Shown: positions 12,854 to 20,879 of the stretch, one piece after another
Position numbering within the stretch: position 1 is the stretch's first letter
How the letters are laid out: every line of letters starts with the position of its first letter
NCBI GenBank assembly: GCA_900771995.1
Contig: CAAGQC010000076.1
Span: 1 to 20,879 of the forward strand
Direction: 5' to 3'
DNA from: Lachnospiraceae bacterium
Lineage (GTDB): Bacteria > Bacillota > Clostridia > Lachnospirales > Lachnospiraceae
Length of the DNA: 20,879 nucleotides
Position numbers and translations under genes: made by a program
Notes under the pieces: generated by a model
What the model was told of the DNA's origin: nothing
What the model saw: only the letters and a program-made list of their open reading frames with translations
Databases searched by the model: none

Positions 12854-13867
12854 ATGGCAGAAACAATGATGCCGCAGGTAAATCTGGGAGCGGGAACGGT
12901 ACTGGCGGATGCCCTGTTTCCACAGGAGACAGCCGGGGAAATCCTCCGTAGACAGGAACTTGCAAAAGAAAAGGCATATGAAACCGCATTAAAAAAAGAG
13001 ATCACGAACAAATGGAAGCGCACCCTGACCGGCTGGCTGCTGCTGGCTCCGTCGCTGGTGTTCTTATGTGTATTTACGATCTATCCTATCGTAAAAAGTA
13101 TTATCAGCAGCTTTTATCTGGATAATCTGTCGGTGATGCAGCCGGTGTTTGCCGGATTTTCCAATTACATCGCATTGTTTCAGGATAAGGTGTACTGGGA
13201 ATGCTTCTGGAACAATCTGCTGATCGCAGTTGTTACCGTGCCGTTAAGCATCGGATTGGCGGTGGCCATGGCCATGTTTGCCAACAGCCTGAAATGGGGT
13301 AAGGCAGTAGCCAGACTGGGCTTTACCTATCCGACATTCATTCCGTTAGTGGCTGCCGCCAATATCTGGATGTTTATCTATACGCCGATCTACGGTCTTC
13401 TGGGATACATCAATCCCAACTGGAGATTCCTGGCAGACGGCAAGACAGCTATCTGGGCGGTCATGGTCATGCTGGTCTGGAAGCAGGCAGGATATATCAT
13501 GCTGTTCTATGTGGCGGGACTTCATGGAATTTCCAGAGAACTTTTCGAAGCGGCGAAGATCGATGGAGCTAACGGCTGGCAGATCTTTACCCGTGTGACC
13601 TGGCCTATGTTAAAACCGACAACCATTTATGTGCTGATCATCACCCTGACCAATGCATATAAGATGGTGGATCACCTCTATATCATGACCAAGGGCGGCC
13701 CCGGCAATGCCACAAATGTGCTGCTGTTCTATATCTACCAGACCGGATTTGATTACTGGGATACCGGTAAGGCCTCAGCCATGACCGTAATTCTGGTAGC
13801 CGTGCTTCTGGTGGTGACCAGTGTCTGCTTCTTTGTACAGGACAAGAAAGCATATTACAATAATTAA
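12854..13867 (+). CDS. ABC sugar/glycerophosphate transporter permease, UgpA/MalF type
   Basis: The ATG at 12854 is preferred over 12845 because GTGAGG ends 11 bp before it and only 2 bp before the other. The 337-residue protein has six membrane helices starting at about residue 58 (GWLLLAPSLVFLCVF). The cytoplasmic EAA loop is at about 232-252 (EAAKIDGANGWQIFTRVTWP), which contacts the ATPase. The KMVDHLYIMTKGGPGNATN block before the last helix is typical of UgpA-like subunits. Unusually, about 55 hydrophilic residues precede the first helix, including an Ala/Glu/Lys-rich helix, longer than the usual 10-30; its role is unknown. It pairs with the next permease. No nucleotide-binding subunit gene is present in the window, so a shared MsiK/UgpC-type ATPase encoded elsewhere is expected. 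Confidence 0.9.
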   Translation: MAETMMPQVNLGAGTVLADALFPQETAGEILRRQELAKEKAYETALKKEITNKWKRTLTGWLLLAPSLVFLCVFTIYPIVKSIISSFYLDNLSVMQPVFAGFSNYIALFQDKVYWECFWNNLLIAVVTVPLSIGLAVAMAMFANSLKWGKAVARLGFTYPTFIPLVAAANIWMFIYTPIYGLLGYINPNWRFLADGKTAIWAVMVMLVWKQAGYIMLFYVAGLHGISRELFEAAKIDGANGWQIFTRVTWPMLKPTTIYVLIITLTNAYKMVDHLYIMTKGGPGNATNVLLFYIYQTGFDYWDTGKASAMTVILVAVLLVVTSVCFFVQDKKAYYNN

Positions 13868-13882
13868 AGGATGGAGAAAACT

Positions 13883-14749
13883 ATGGATATCATTGATTCT
13901 GCCGTAAAGGCACCGATGCGGGGAAGAATACATCATCAGATTCATATAGGGAAGATTCTGATCTATGGGGTCATGTTTTTGCTGTTGGCTGTGTCCCTGA
14001 TTCCTCTGATCTGGGTGGTGAGGACCGCTTTTATTCCCAAGGAACTGACTCTGGATCTGACGGCCGTGGCATGGCCTACGCTGGAGAATTTCCGGAGAGT
14101 GCTGGCGGCAGCGCCCTTCGGAAAATATTACGGGAATACGATCTTTATTGTGGTGGGAGTGCTGGTGATCCAGTTTGTACTGATCACGCTGGCGGGCTAT
14201 GCTTTTGCAAGAATTGATTTCTACGGATCTAAAGCATTGTTCGTATTGTTCCTGTCACAGCTGATGATCGCACCGGAAGTACTGATTCTGCCCAATTATT
14301 CCATGATGGCAAAATGGGGACTGACGGACACGAAGATCGGCATTATGCTTCCCTTCTTTGCTTCGGCCATGGGAACCCTGATCGTACGACAGACCATCAA
14401 GACGATCCCCTACGAGCTGGAAGAGGCGGCGAAAATGGACGGGGCCAGCCTGTTCCAGATCCTGTGGAAAGTGTATGTGCCGTTACTCAAGCCGGCGTAT
14501 ATTTCCTTTGGAATGATCTCCGCATCCTTCCAGTGGAATAATTTCCTCTGGCCGTTAGTCATGACAGATTCTGTAGAAAAGCGGCCGCTGTCCCTGGGAC
14601 TGGCCATGTTTGCCATGTCTTATGAGACAGGCATGCAGTGGAGCGACGTCAGTGCAGCTACGGTACTGGTGTGTGCACCATTATTGATTCTGTTCTTTGT
14701 CTTCCAAAGACAGTTCATGGAAAGCTTTATGCATTCCGGAATCAAATAA
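13883..14749 (+). CDS. ABC sugar/glycerophosphate transporter permease, UgpE/MalG type
   Basis: I chose the ATG at 13883 because GGATGGAG lies 6 bp upstream; the in-frame ATG at 13871 would have its AAAGG directly against the start codon. The 288-residue protein has six membrane helices from about residue 24, a periplasm-side-type loop rich in aromatic residues (PTLENFRRVLAAAPFGKYYG), and the EAA loop EAAKMDGASLFQILWKVYVP (181-200). The ending QRQFMESFMHSGIK is typical of the MalG/UgpE branch (FxxxxKxFxxGxxxGxxK). It begins 15 bp after the first permease and the two form one heterodimeric channel. A strong terminator follows, closing the transporter operon. Confidence 0.9.
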   Translation: MDIIDSAVKAPMRGRIHHQIHIGKILIYGVMFLLLAVSLIPLIWVVRTAFIPKELTLDLTAVAWPTLENFRRVLAAAPFGKYYGNTIFIVVGVLVIQFVLITLAGYAFARIDFYGSKALFVLFLSQLMIAPEVLILPNYSMMAKWGLTDTKIGIMLPFFASAMGTLIVRQTIKTIPYELEEAAKMDGASLFQILWKVYVPLLKPAYISFGMISASFQWNNFLWPLVMTDSVEKRPLSLGLAMFAMSYETGMQWSDVSAATVLVCAPLLILFFVFQRQFMESFMHSGIK

Positions 14750-14763
14750 ATTGCCTTTTCAGG

Positions 14764-14793
14764 GCTCTTTTCCGCAGGGAAAGGAGCTTTTTT
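14764..14793 (+). terminator. Rho-independent terminator of the ABC transporter operon
   Basis: GCTCTTTTCC (14764-14773) pairs with GGAAAGGAGC (14778-14787) in a 10-bp stem with one G-U pair and a GCAG tetraloop, followed by six T. Confidence 0.85.
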
Positions 14794-14831
14794 GTGGATG
14801 TATCGGGAAATTAGTGTTATTATTATAGGAT

Positions 14832-14869
14832 AAAAGATACAGAGCATTTTAAGATGCAAAAAGATACAG
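14832..14869 (+). repeat. 11-bp direct repeat AAAAGATACAG in the GGDEF/EAL leader
   Basis: AAAAGATACAG occurs at 14832-14842 and 14859-14869, 27 bp apart, the second copy merging into the weak AGGA ribosome binding region of the GGDEF/EAL gene. Copies on nearly the same helix face (27 bp is about 2.6 turns, so not exact) might bind a regulator; chance is possible. Confidence 0.45.
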
Positions 14870-14881
14870 GACGATAGAACC

Positions 14882-17800
14882 ATGAAAGAACAGAACTTAG
14901 AGAACACAATGGACAGATTAGTATTGGCGAAGGATGATTCGGAGAACCTGATCACGGAGCACCAGGTTCTGGAAGTGATCTGCAGAGACTATACTTCGTT
15001 GTATTATGTGGATCTGAAAAATGATGTGGCGGAACCCATTAAAGTGGCATTGAGCGGCAATGCTGTGAAAATGGACCGGATCCAGGTGCGGGAGAGAATA
15101 GGTTATACAGAGACCTATCAGACGTACTGCAATAAATTTGTGACGGAGAGCAACAGGAAGGAATTTTTACATGTGCTGGACAGGAAATTTCTGTTGAAAG
15201 TGCTGGCGGATACCGACCGGTATATCTACCGGTACGAAAGTCTCCCCAACCCTGTAGGGCATAAATACTTTGAAGTACAGGTGTTTCGTGTACGGGAAGA
15301 AGATTTTGACGGGAAGGTTATCGTAGGATTTCACCATATCGATGACATTGTGACCAAGGAACTGAGATATCAGTGGGAGCTGGAGAAAATGGCCTTTACC
15401 GATGCGCTGACCGGCATTGGAAACCGTGCGGCTTTTACCAGAGAGATGGCATCCTTTGCGGGAAATGAGAAAGCAGCCTGCGTGGTGGCGGATGTGAACA
15501 ATCTGAAGGTGGGCAATGACAGATACGGTCATGAGGAAGGGGATCAGCTGATTCGGGACTCGGCAGAATGTATCCGGGAGATTTTTGGGGAGACAGGTAT
15601 CTGTTATCGAATCGGTGGTGACGAATTCTGTATTCTGATCCGTGAAGGTGACAGCGCAGGAATCGTGGATTGTATACAGCGTTTGCAGCAGCTGACGGAG
15701 GAAAAGAACAAGAGCAGAAAAATGCCTCTGGCCATAGCCTGCGGATATGCGGTCCGCGAGAACGCGCAGGAGACTATGGAGCAGGTCTTCAACCGTGCCG
15801 ACGAGATGATGTATGACGCGAAGTTCCGCATGAAGAAGGAATTCCCCATTTACAGCGAGGAGCGGATCAAGAACTATCTGAATGTACTTCGCATTCTCTG
15901 CAAATCCACGGATTCCTATCTGTATCTGTGGAATATCAATAAGGATGAAATATGGTTTTTCGGGGATGTGGACAGGGAGTATGCCCTGCGCAAAAAGGGA
16001 TCGGCCACCTGTACCACGGCGGAGATGGTCAACATTGTATATAGGGCAGATCGTGCCGCATTGCAGGCAGATTTTGCGAAGATCATGGCGGGAGAGAAGG
16101 ATACTCATGACATGGACTATCGTTGGGTGAACCGGGAGGGCGAACCCGTCTGGATCAACTGCCGAGGTAAGGTAATTCCGGATGATAAGGGCAAGCCTTT
16201 TGTTATGATCGGAAGAGTATCCGATAAGGCTCTGCGTTATCTGTATCATCCGCTGACGAAGCTGTTCAATAAAAACAAAATGTTCATAGATTTAAAGGAA
16301 CAGATTATGCCACAAAATACCGGTTTCCTGATGCTTATGGGAATCGACAATCTGGGCAGTATCAATCTGCGTCATGGAAGAGCCTACGGCGACGAGGTCA
16401 TCAAAAAGTGCGCACAGGTCATGGAAGCGAACGAAGCTGTACAAAACGTATGGCATGTGGAAAATAACTGTTATGCTCTGTATCTGGATGTGAGAACCAC
16501 AGAGGAGGTACATCGGATCTATGATAGTATCCTGGCAGATGTGTCGAATTACTGCACGTTATCTGCCGGAGTGGTGACGAATAGCAGAGAACTGTTCGGT
16601 GACGAGAACAATCTCTACGCCTGTGCGGAGATGATGCTGGAGAAGGCGAAAGATATCGGTATTCAGAATATCGTATTTTTCTCCCAGGAGGACCTTGCGG
16701 AGCGCCTGAAGACGATCCGGTTCATGGAAGAGATGCAGACCAGCGTCAGAAAAGACTGCGAAGGCTTCTATCTGTGCTATCAGCCTCAGATCAAGTCTGG
16801 CAATTATCATCTGTTCGGTGCGGAGGCGTTGCTCCGTTATCGTTCCGAGACCTGCGGAAATATCTATCCGGATGAATTCATTCCTCTGTTGGAACAGTCG
16901 AAGCTGATCAAGCAGGTAGGTATGTGGACGCTGGAGACGGCTTTGCGCCAGTGCAAAAAATGGCGGGAGACCGTGCCGGAATTCCATATCAGCGTGAACT
17001 TCTCCGTGGTGCAGCTGGAGGACCGGGATGTGGCGGAGCGTGTACTGGATATTCTGAACAAAGTAGGAATTCCCGGAAGTGCCCTGACCATCGAGCTTAC
17101 GGAATCCATCCAGATCCAGAGTATCAATCAGCTGCTTCCGATTTTCAAGAGCTGGAGAGATGCAGGAATCGAATTGTCCATTGATGATTTCGGTACCGGC
17201 TATGCCAGCATGAGTTATCTGAAACAACTGGATGTCAACGAGATCAAGATTGACAAGATGTTCGTCCGGGACGTAGAAGAAGCCACGTATAACTATCGTC
17301 TGATCAGCAATATGATTGAGTTCGCGAAAACAAGCGGCATGCGTGTCTGCTGTGAAGGGGTGGAGGAAATACGGGAACTTATGGTACTGGAAGGATTGTC
17401 CCCCAGTCTGTTCCAGGGCTATCTGTTTTCCAAGCCCCGTGAGACAGAGAGCTTTGAGAAGGCTTTTATTGACAGCAGCACACCGGAATACCGGGAGCGG
17501 GAAGCCTTCATCCAGAAGATCTACGACTACAAAGAGAGCATGCACTTTATTTACTTCAATACCAAAAACATTCTCCGGGATACGAATTTGGGGCTCTGGA
17601 TCATAAGGATCAACGAAGAGACTGGCTATGCGGAAATGCATGCCGATGAGACCATGGAACGGATCATGGGAGTCGACCGGAAATACAATCCGCAGGAGTG
17701 CTACAATTACTGGCACAGCAGGATCCGGGAGGATCATCTGGACTATGTGAATGAGAATGTGGCACATATGATCGAGGCGGATGTGGTGGTACAGCTGAAA

Positions 17801-17929
17801 TATCCCTGGATGCATCCGGTCTACGGAGAGGTCATGGTACGGTGCAGCGGACGAAGGATCGAGGATTCCGATGGCATGATCACGCTGGAAGGATACCACC
17901 GGATCATCAGCGATATTGAAGAAAGATAA
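14882..17929 (+). CDS. Cytosolic PAS-GGDEF-PAS-degenerate GGDEF-EAL-PAS c-di-GMP protein
   Basis: This 1015-residue protein makes or breaks cyclic di-GMP and has no membrane segment. Residues ~25-160 look like a PAS-type sensor. A GGDEF domain (~170-325) is intact: metal Asp204 in VVADVNNLKV, NDRYGHEEGD, and GGDEF at 245-249, without an RxxD inhibitory site. A second PAS (~335-450) is followed by a degenerate GGDEF (~455-600) with VENNCYALYL where the signature should be. The EAL phosphodiesterase domain (~605-860) looks active: EALLR (648-652), VNFS, ELTES, DDFGTGY (768-774), KIDK, CEGVE and QGYLFSKP. A third PAS-like domain occupies ~870-1015, after the EAL, which is unusual. Either net synthesis or hydrolysis could be gated by the sensors. 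The ribosome binding site is weak (AGGA). It lies between a sugar-type ABC operon and a GH3 glycosidase gene, 44 bp before the latter. Confidence 0.9.
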   Translation: MKEQNLENTMDRLVLAKDDSENLITEHQVLEVICRDYTSLYYVDLKNDVAEPIKVALSGNAVKMDRIQVRERIGYTETYQTYCNKFVTESNRKEFLHVLDRKFLLKVLADTDRYIYRYESLPNPVGHKYFEVQVFRVREEDFDGKVIVGFHHIDDIVTKELRYQWELEKMAFTDALTGIGNRAAFTREMASFAGNEKAACVVADVNNLKVGNDRYGHEEGDQLIRDSAECIREIFGETGICYRIGGDEFCILIREGDSAGIVDCIQRLQQLTEEKNKSRKMPLAIACGYAVRENAQETMEQVFNRADEMMYDAKFRMKKEFPIYSEERIKNYLNVLRILCKSTDSYLYLWNINKDEIWFFGDVDREYALRKKGSATCTTAEMVNIVYRADRAALQADFAKIMAGEKDTHDMDYRWVNREGEPVWINCRGKVIPDDKGKPFVMIGRVSDKALRYLYHPLTKLFNKNKMFIDLKEQIMPQNTGFLMLMGIDNLGSINLRHGRAYGDEVIKKCAQVMEANEAVQNVWHVENNCYALYLDVRTTEEVHRIYDSILADVSNYCTLSAGVVTNSRELFGDENNLYACAEMMLEKAKDIGIQNIVFFSQEDLAERLKTIRFMEEMQTSVRKDCEGFYLCYQPQIKSGNYHLFGAEALLRYRSETCGNIYPDEFIPLLEQSKLIKQVGMWTLETALRQCKKWRETVPEFHISVNFSVVQLEDRDVAERVLDILNKVGIPGSALTIELTESIQIQSINQLLPIFKSWRDAGIELSIDDFGTGYASMSYLKQLDVNEIKIDKMFVRDVEEATYNYRLISNMIEFAKTSGMRVCCEGVEEIRELMVLEGLSPSLFQGYLFSKPRETESFEKAFIDSSTPEYREREAFIQKIYDYKESMHFIYFNTKNILRDTNLGLWIIRINEETGYAEMHADETMERIMGVDRKYNPQECYNYWHSRIREDHLDYVNENVAHMIEADVVVQLKYPWMHPVYGEVMVRCSGRRIEDSDGMITLEGYHRIISDIEER

Positions 17930-17973
17930 GAGGACAGAGAAATATAAAAAACAGGAAGGGAGCAGACAGACGT

Positions 17974-20787
17974 ATGAAATATACCCTGGATTATGAGAAA
18001 TATGCGAAACTTGCAAGACGTGTGGCAGCGGAAGGAAGTGTGCTGCTTCGGAATGAGGGAGACACCCTGCCCCTGCATAAGGGACAGAGAGTGTCGATTT
18101 TCGGCAGAACGCAGTTTGAGCATTATAAGAGCGGTACCGGCTCCGGCGGCATGGTGAACGCCCCCTATGTCACGAATATTACAGACAGCCTCAAGGAAGA
18201 CGGGACGGTAGAGGTGAATGAGACGCTGGAAACACAGTACAGAGAGTGGCTGAAAAGCCATCCTTTCGATGTGGGGGAAGGCTGGGCCATGGAGCCCTGG
18301 AATCAGGAAGAGATGCCGGTAAGCGAGGAACTGGCAATGCAGGCAGCAGGACAGTCGGATGTTGCAATCGTAGTCATCGGTCGTACTGCCGGAGAGGACA
18401 AGGACAACAGCGCTACGGAGGGTAGTTATCTGCTGACTGCGGCGGAGGAAGAGATCCTGCGGAATGTCTGCCACGCGTTTGAGCGGACCATTGTCGTACT
18501 GAATGTGGGCAATATCATGGATATGAAATGGGTGGACCGTTATCAGCCCCAGGCCGTACTCTATGTATGGCAGGGCGGTCAGGAAGGCGGCAGGGCGGCA
18601 GCAGATGTCCTGACTGGTAAGGTAAATCCCGGCGGTAAACTCAGCGATACCATTGCGGAAGATATCGAAGATTACCCTTCCACGGAGAACTTCGGGGATC
18701 CGGTGGAGAATTTCTATACCGAGGACATTTATGTAGGCTATCGCTATTTTGAGACCTTTGCCAGAGATAAGGTAAAATATCCTTTTGGATATGGCCTGTC
18801 TTATACGCAGTTCCAGACAGAGACCATAGGGCTGGCGGTACAGGGGACTTCTGTGACAGCCATCGCAAAAGTAACGAATGTCGGCGGCGTATCCGGCAGG
18901 GAGACCATGCAGGTCTATGTGGAGGCACCTCAGGGCAGACTGGGCAAGCCCCTGCGTCAGCTGGCTGCCTATGGTAAGACGGAAGAATTGAGACCCGGAG
19001 AGAGCGAGGAACTGATCCTGAAAGCAGAGCTGACGGAGCTTGCATCCTATGATGACAGTGGTGTCACCGAACATAAGTCCTGCTATGTGCTGGAAGCAGG
19101 GGACTATATTTTCTATGTGGGCACCGATGTGCGGAGCGCGAGAAAAGCTGGCAAGGTGACACTGGCAGAGCTGCAGGTGGTGCAGACAGCCACGGAGGCA
19201 CTGGCTCCGGTACAGGCTTTCAAGCGCTTAAGACCGTTCTTTTTCGGAGAAAATGACCATGCTATCGCCAACTGGGAGGACGTTCCCTTACGGACTACCA
19301 ATCTGGCGGAACGTATTTCGCAGGAGAGACCCACGCAGAGTGAGTACGTGGGAGACCGGGGTTGGAAGCTGTCGGATGTGTACGATAAAAAAATCACGCT
19401 GGAGCAGTTCCTGACACAGCTGTCAGACGAAGATCTGATCTGTATGACCCGTGGAGAAGGCATGTGTTCCCCGAAAGTAACGCCCGGAACGGCAGCCGCT
19501 TTCGGCGGAGTGACCGATTCGCTGCAGCAGTTCGGCATTCCGGTGGCCTGTTGTTCCGATGGCCCCTCCGGCATCCGTATGGACTGCGGTACCATGGCTT
19601 ATGCGCTGCCGAACGGTACGCTGTTAGCATGTACCTTTGATCCGGAACTGGTGGAAGAACTGTACGAGATGGAAGGCATGGAGCTTCGGAAGAATAAGAT
19701 TGACAGTCTCCTGGGCCCCGGCATCAACATCCACAGGAATCCGTTGAACGGACGTAATTTTGAGTATTTTTCCGAGGATCCTTACCTCACCGGCACCATG
19801 GCGGCAGCCCAGCTGACCGGTATGGGAAAATACGGTGTCACCGGTACCATCAAGCACTTTGCCTGCAATAATCAGGAATTCAAACGGCACGACGCCAATG
19901 CCATCGTATCGGAGCGGGCACTGCGGGAGATCTACTTGAAGGGCTTCGAGATTGCGGTAAAACAGGGCGGCGCCTACAGCATCATGTCCACTTATGGACC
20001 GGTAAACGGATTGTGGACCGCGGGCAGCTATGATCTCCTGACGACCATTCTCCGTAAAGAATGGGGGTATCAGGGCATTGTAATGACCGACTGGTGGGCG
20101 AAGATCAACGAAGAAGGTGAGCCCGGCTCCGGCAAACAGACCATTCCTATGGTGCGGGCACAGAACGATATCTATATGGTCGTAGCCGATGCGGCATCCA
20201 ACTCCGCAGGGGACAATACCGCGGAAGGGCTGGCGGACGGCAGACTGACCCGTGCACAGCTGACCCGGAATGCAGCGAATATCTGTGGATTCCTACTTCG
20301 CAGCGCGACTATGGACAGACTGCTTAACAGAGAGGAAGAGGAATGCACCGAGCTTCACAGCCCGGTAAGCACCGAAGGAGCCGGAGACAGCGGCCAGGTG
20401 CTGGCCCGTCTGGAACTGCCGGAGCCGAAGATCGGCGAAGAGATCGAACTCCCGCTGGAGAAACTGTCCACGAAGAAAGGAACCGGTGCGGTATATCAGC
20501 TGCGGTTCCCCAAGATAGGCAGATATGAACTGGTATTCCGGATGAGTTCGACCCTGGGCTCTCTGGCGCAGCTGCCCATTTCCGTATTTCTGAACAATAC
20601 GTTGCAGCAGACCGTGACGATCAACGGCACGGAGGGCAAAGTCGTGGAACATGCAGTAACGCTGGCCATCCGACAGGACGGCGAGAAGTACATGAAGCTG
20701 TATTTTGGAGAGAGCGGCATTGACATGCAGCGGATGTTCTTACGGTATGTGGGAAAGAACGATATCGAAAGCTTTCGGAATGAATAA
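17974..20787 (+). CDS. Domain-swapped GH3 beta-glycosidase (probable beta-glucosidase)
   Basis: The 937-residue enzyme has the GH3 domains in reversed order, as known for Butyrivibrio and Ruminococcus albus beta-glucosidases. Residues ~10-280 are the alpha/beta sandwich usually found second (GSVLLRNEGDTLPL, WQGGQEGGRAAADVLTGKVNPGGKL, YPFGYGLSYT). Residues ~285-395 are a fibronectin-III-like domain. Residues ~470-790 form the TIM barrel usually found first, with DGPSGIR (529-535), GPGINIHRNPLNGRNFEYFS, KHFACNN and the nucleophile Asp706 in GIVMTDWWA. The last ~120 residues form an additional beta-sandwich-like region. No signal peptide is present, so it acts in the cytosol on imported oligosaccharides, releasing terminal sugars with retention. 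GGAAGGGAG precedes the ATG. The preferred sugar (glucose, xylose or other) is not decidable here. Probably co-transcribed with the GGDEF/EAL gene. Confidence 0.92.
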   Translation: MKYTLDYEKYAKLARRVAAEGSVLLRNEGDTLPLHKGQRVSIFGRTQFEHYKSGTGSGGMVNAPYVTNITDSLKEDGTVEVNETLETQYREWLKSHPFDVGEGWAMEPWNQEEMPVSEELAMQAAGQSDVAIVVIGRTAGEDKDNSATEGSYLLTAAEEEILRNVCHAFERTIVVLNVGNIMDMKWVDRYQPQAVLYVWQGGQEGGRAAADVLTGKVNPGGKLSDTIAEDIEDYPSTENFGDPVENFYTEDIYVGYRYFETFARDKVKYPFGYGLSYTQFQTETIGLAVQGTSVTAIAKVTNVGGVSGRETMQVYVEAPQGRLGKPLRQLAAYGKTEELRPGESEELILKAELTELASYDDSGVTEHKSCYVLEAGDYIFYVGTDVRSARKAGKVTLAELQVVQTATEALAPVQAFKRLRPFFFGENDHAIANWEDVPLRTTNLAERISQERPTQSEYVGDRGWKLSDVYDKKITLEQFLTQLSDEDLICMTRGEGMCSPKVTPGTAAAFGGVTDSLQQFGIPVACCSDGPSGIRMDCGTMAYALPNGTLLACTFDPELVEELYEMEGMELRKNKIDSLLGPGINIHRNPLNGRNFEYFSEDPYLTGTMAAAQLTGMGKYGVTGTIKHFACNNQEFKRHDANAIVSERALREIYLKGFEIAVKQGGAYSIMSTYGPVNGLWTAGSYDLLTTILRKEWGYQGIVMTDWWAKINEEGEPGSGKQTIPMVRAQNDIYMVVADAASNSAGDNTAEGLADGRLTRAQLTRNAANICGFLLRSATMDRLLNREEEECTELHSPVSTEGAGDSGQVLARLELPEPKIGEEIELPLEKLSTKKGTGAVYQLRFPKIGRYELVFRMSSTLGSLAQLPISVFLNNTLQQTVTINGTEGKVVEHAVTLAIRQDGEKYMKLYFGESGIDMQRMFLRYVGKNDIESFRNE

Positions 20788-20804
20788 TGCATAAATAAAA
20801 AAAT

Positions 20805-20876
20805 GAAGTAACTATTCAGCACCCCATTCGCAAAATCGCTGCGATGCAGCTTTCCTTTTGCTCATGTGGTTACTTC
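20805..20876. repeat. Nested inverted repeat at the window edge
   Basis: Three inverted repeats are nested: GAAGTAAC (20805-20812) with GTTACTTC (20869-20876), GCAAAA (20830-20835) with TTTTGC (20856-20861), and GCTGC (20838-20842) with GCAGC (20846-20850). Together they could fold a ~72-nt hairpin 17 bp after the GH3 stop. No T-run is seen before the window ends. It may be a REP/MITE-like element, the end of an insertion sequence, or an elaborate terminator. Confidence 0.5.
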
Positions 20877-20879
20877 GCC

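Noticed and set aside
16559..18016. 485-codon minus-strand open frame opposite the EAL region
   Set aside because: Composition is typical of an antisense shadow (many His, Ile, Leu, Gln); the plus strand has clear EAL motifs.
17821..19074. 417-codon minus-strand open frame opposite the GH3 gene start
   Set aside because: Antisense shadow of a well-supported glycosidase; no motif or ribosome binding site.

Overview
The window looks like a chromosomal segment of a Lachnospiraceae-type Firmicute (class Clostridia). The grounds are strong AGGAGG-like ribosome binding sites, U-tract hairpin terminators, a yybP-ykoY riboswitch, lipobox and sortase-like surface proteins, a cytosolic multi-PAS GGDEF/EAL protein, and a domain-swapped GH3 glycosidase of the kind known from Butyrivibrio and Ruminococcus. 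This placement is inferred from gene content; no rRNA or tRNA is present.

Left part (1-2616). The 3' end of a secreted or surface protein is followed by a small signal-peptide protein with an APGTG sortase-like tail, then a stand-alone LuxR-type regulator with a helical TPR-like N-terminus under its own promoter. Bases 2118-2541 are a deletion scar: the C-terminal end of an HxlR repressor gene (minus strand, with a further internal deletion) abuts the C-terminal end of a class-M-sirtuin-like gene (plus strand). A 12-bp tandem repeat lies just before the next gene.

Middle (2617-9735). A visibly AT-rich, solitary Fic-domain gene ends in a strong terminator. A lipoprotein with calcium-loop-like motifs follows and ends 5 bp from the 3' end of a convergent P-type cation ATPase. 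The ATPase is preceded on the minus strand by a consensus promoter, a yybP-ykoY (manganese) riboswitch and an intrinsic terminator that overlaps the riboswitch closing stem. This predicts a Mn2+-induced Mn2+/Ca2+ efflux pump. Divergently, a small operon encodes a LUD-domain protein, a YbaK/ProX-type tRNA-editing protein and a 56-residue uncharacterised protein whose 3' end is built into the operon terminator.

Right part (9752-20879). An orphan AgrC-like GHKL sensor kinase ends at a hairpin that lies inside the remnant of a minus-strand gene resembling the C-terminus of a PHP-type metallohydrolase. Then comes a co-directional carbohydrate block. It begins with a terminator-bearing leader, a family-1 solute-binding lipoprotein, an intergenic attenuator and two UgpA/UgpE-type permeases with no ATPase gene. 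After a terminator it continues with the PAS-GGDEF-PAS-degenerate GGDEF-EAL-PAS protein and the domain-swapped GH3 beta-glycosidase. A plausible reading is import of a phosphorylated glycerol compound or an oligosaccharide, its intracellular hydrolysis, and a c-di-GMP enzyme sensing something nearby; only the order and orientation are seen, the coupling is inferred. The window ends in a nested inverted repeat that may be a mobile or REP-like element or a large terminator.
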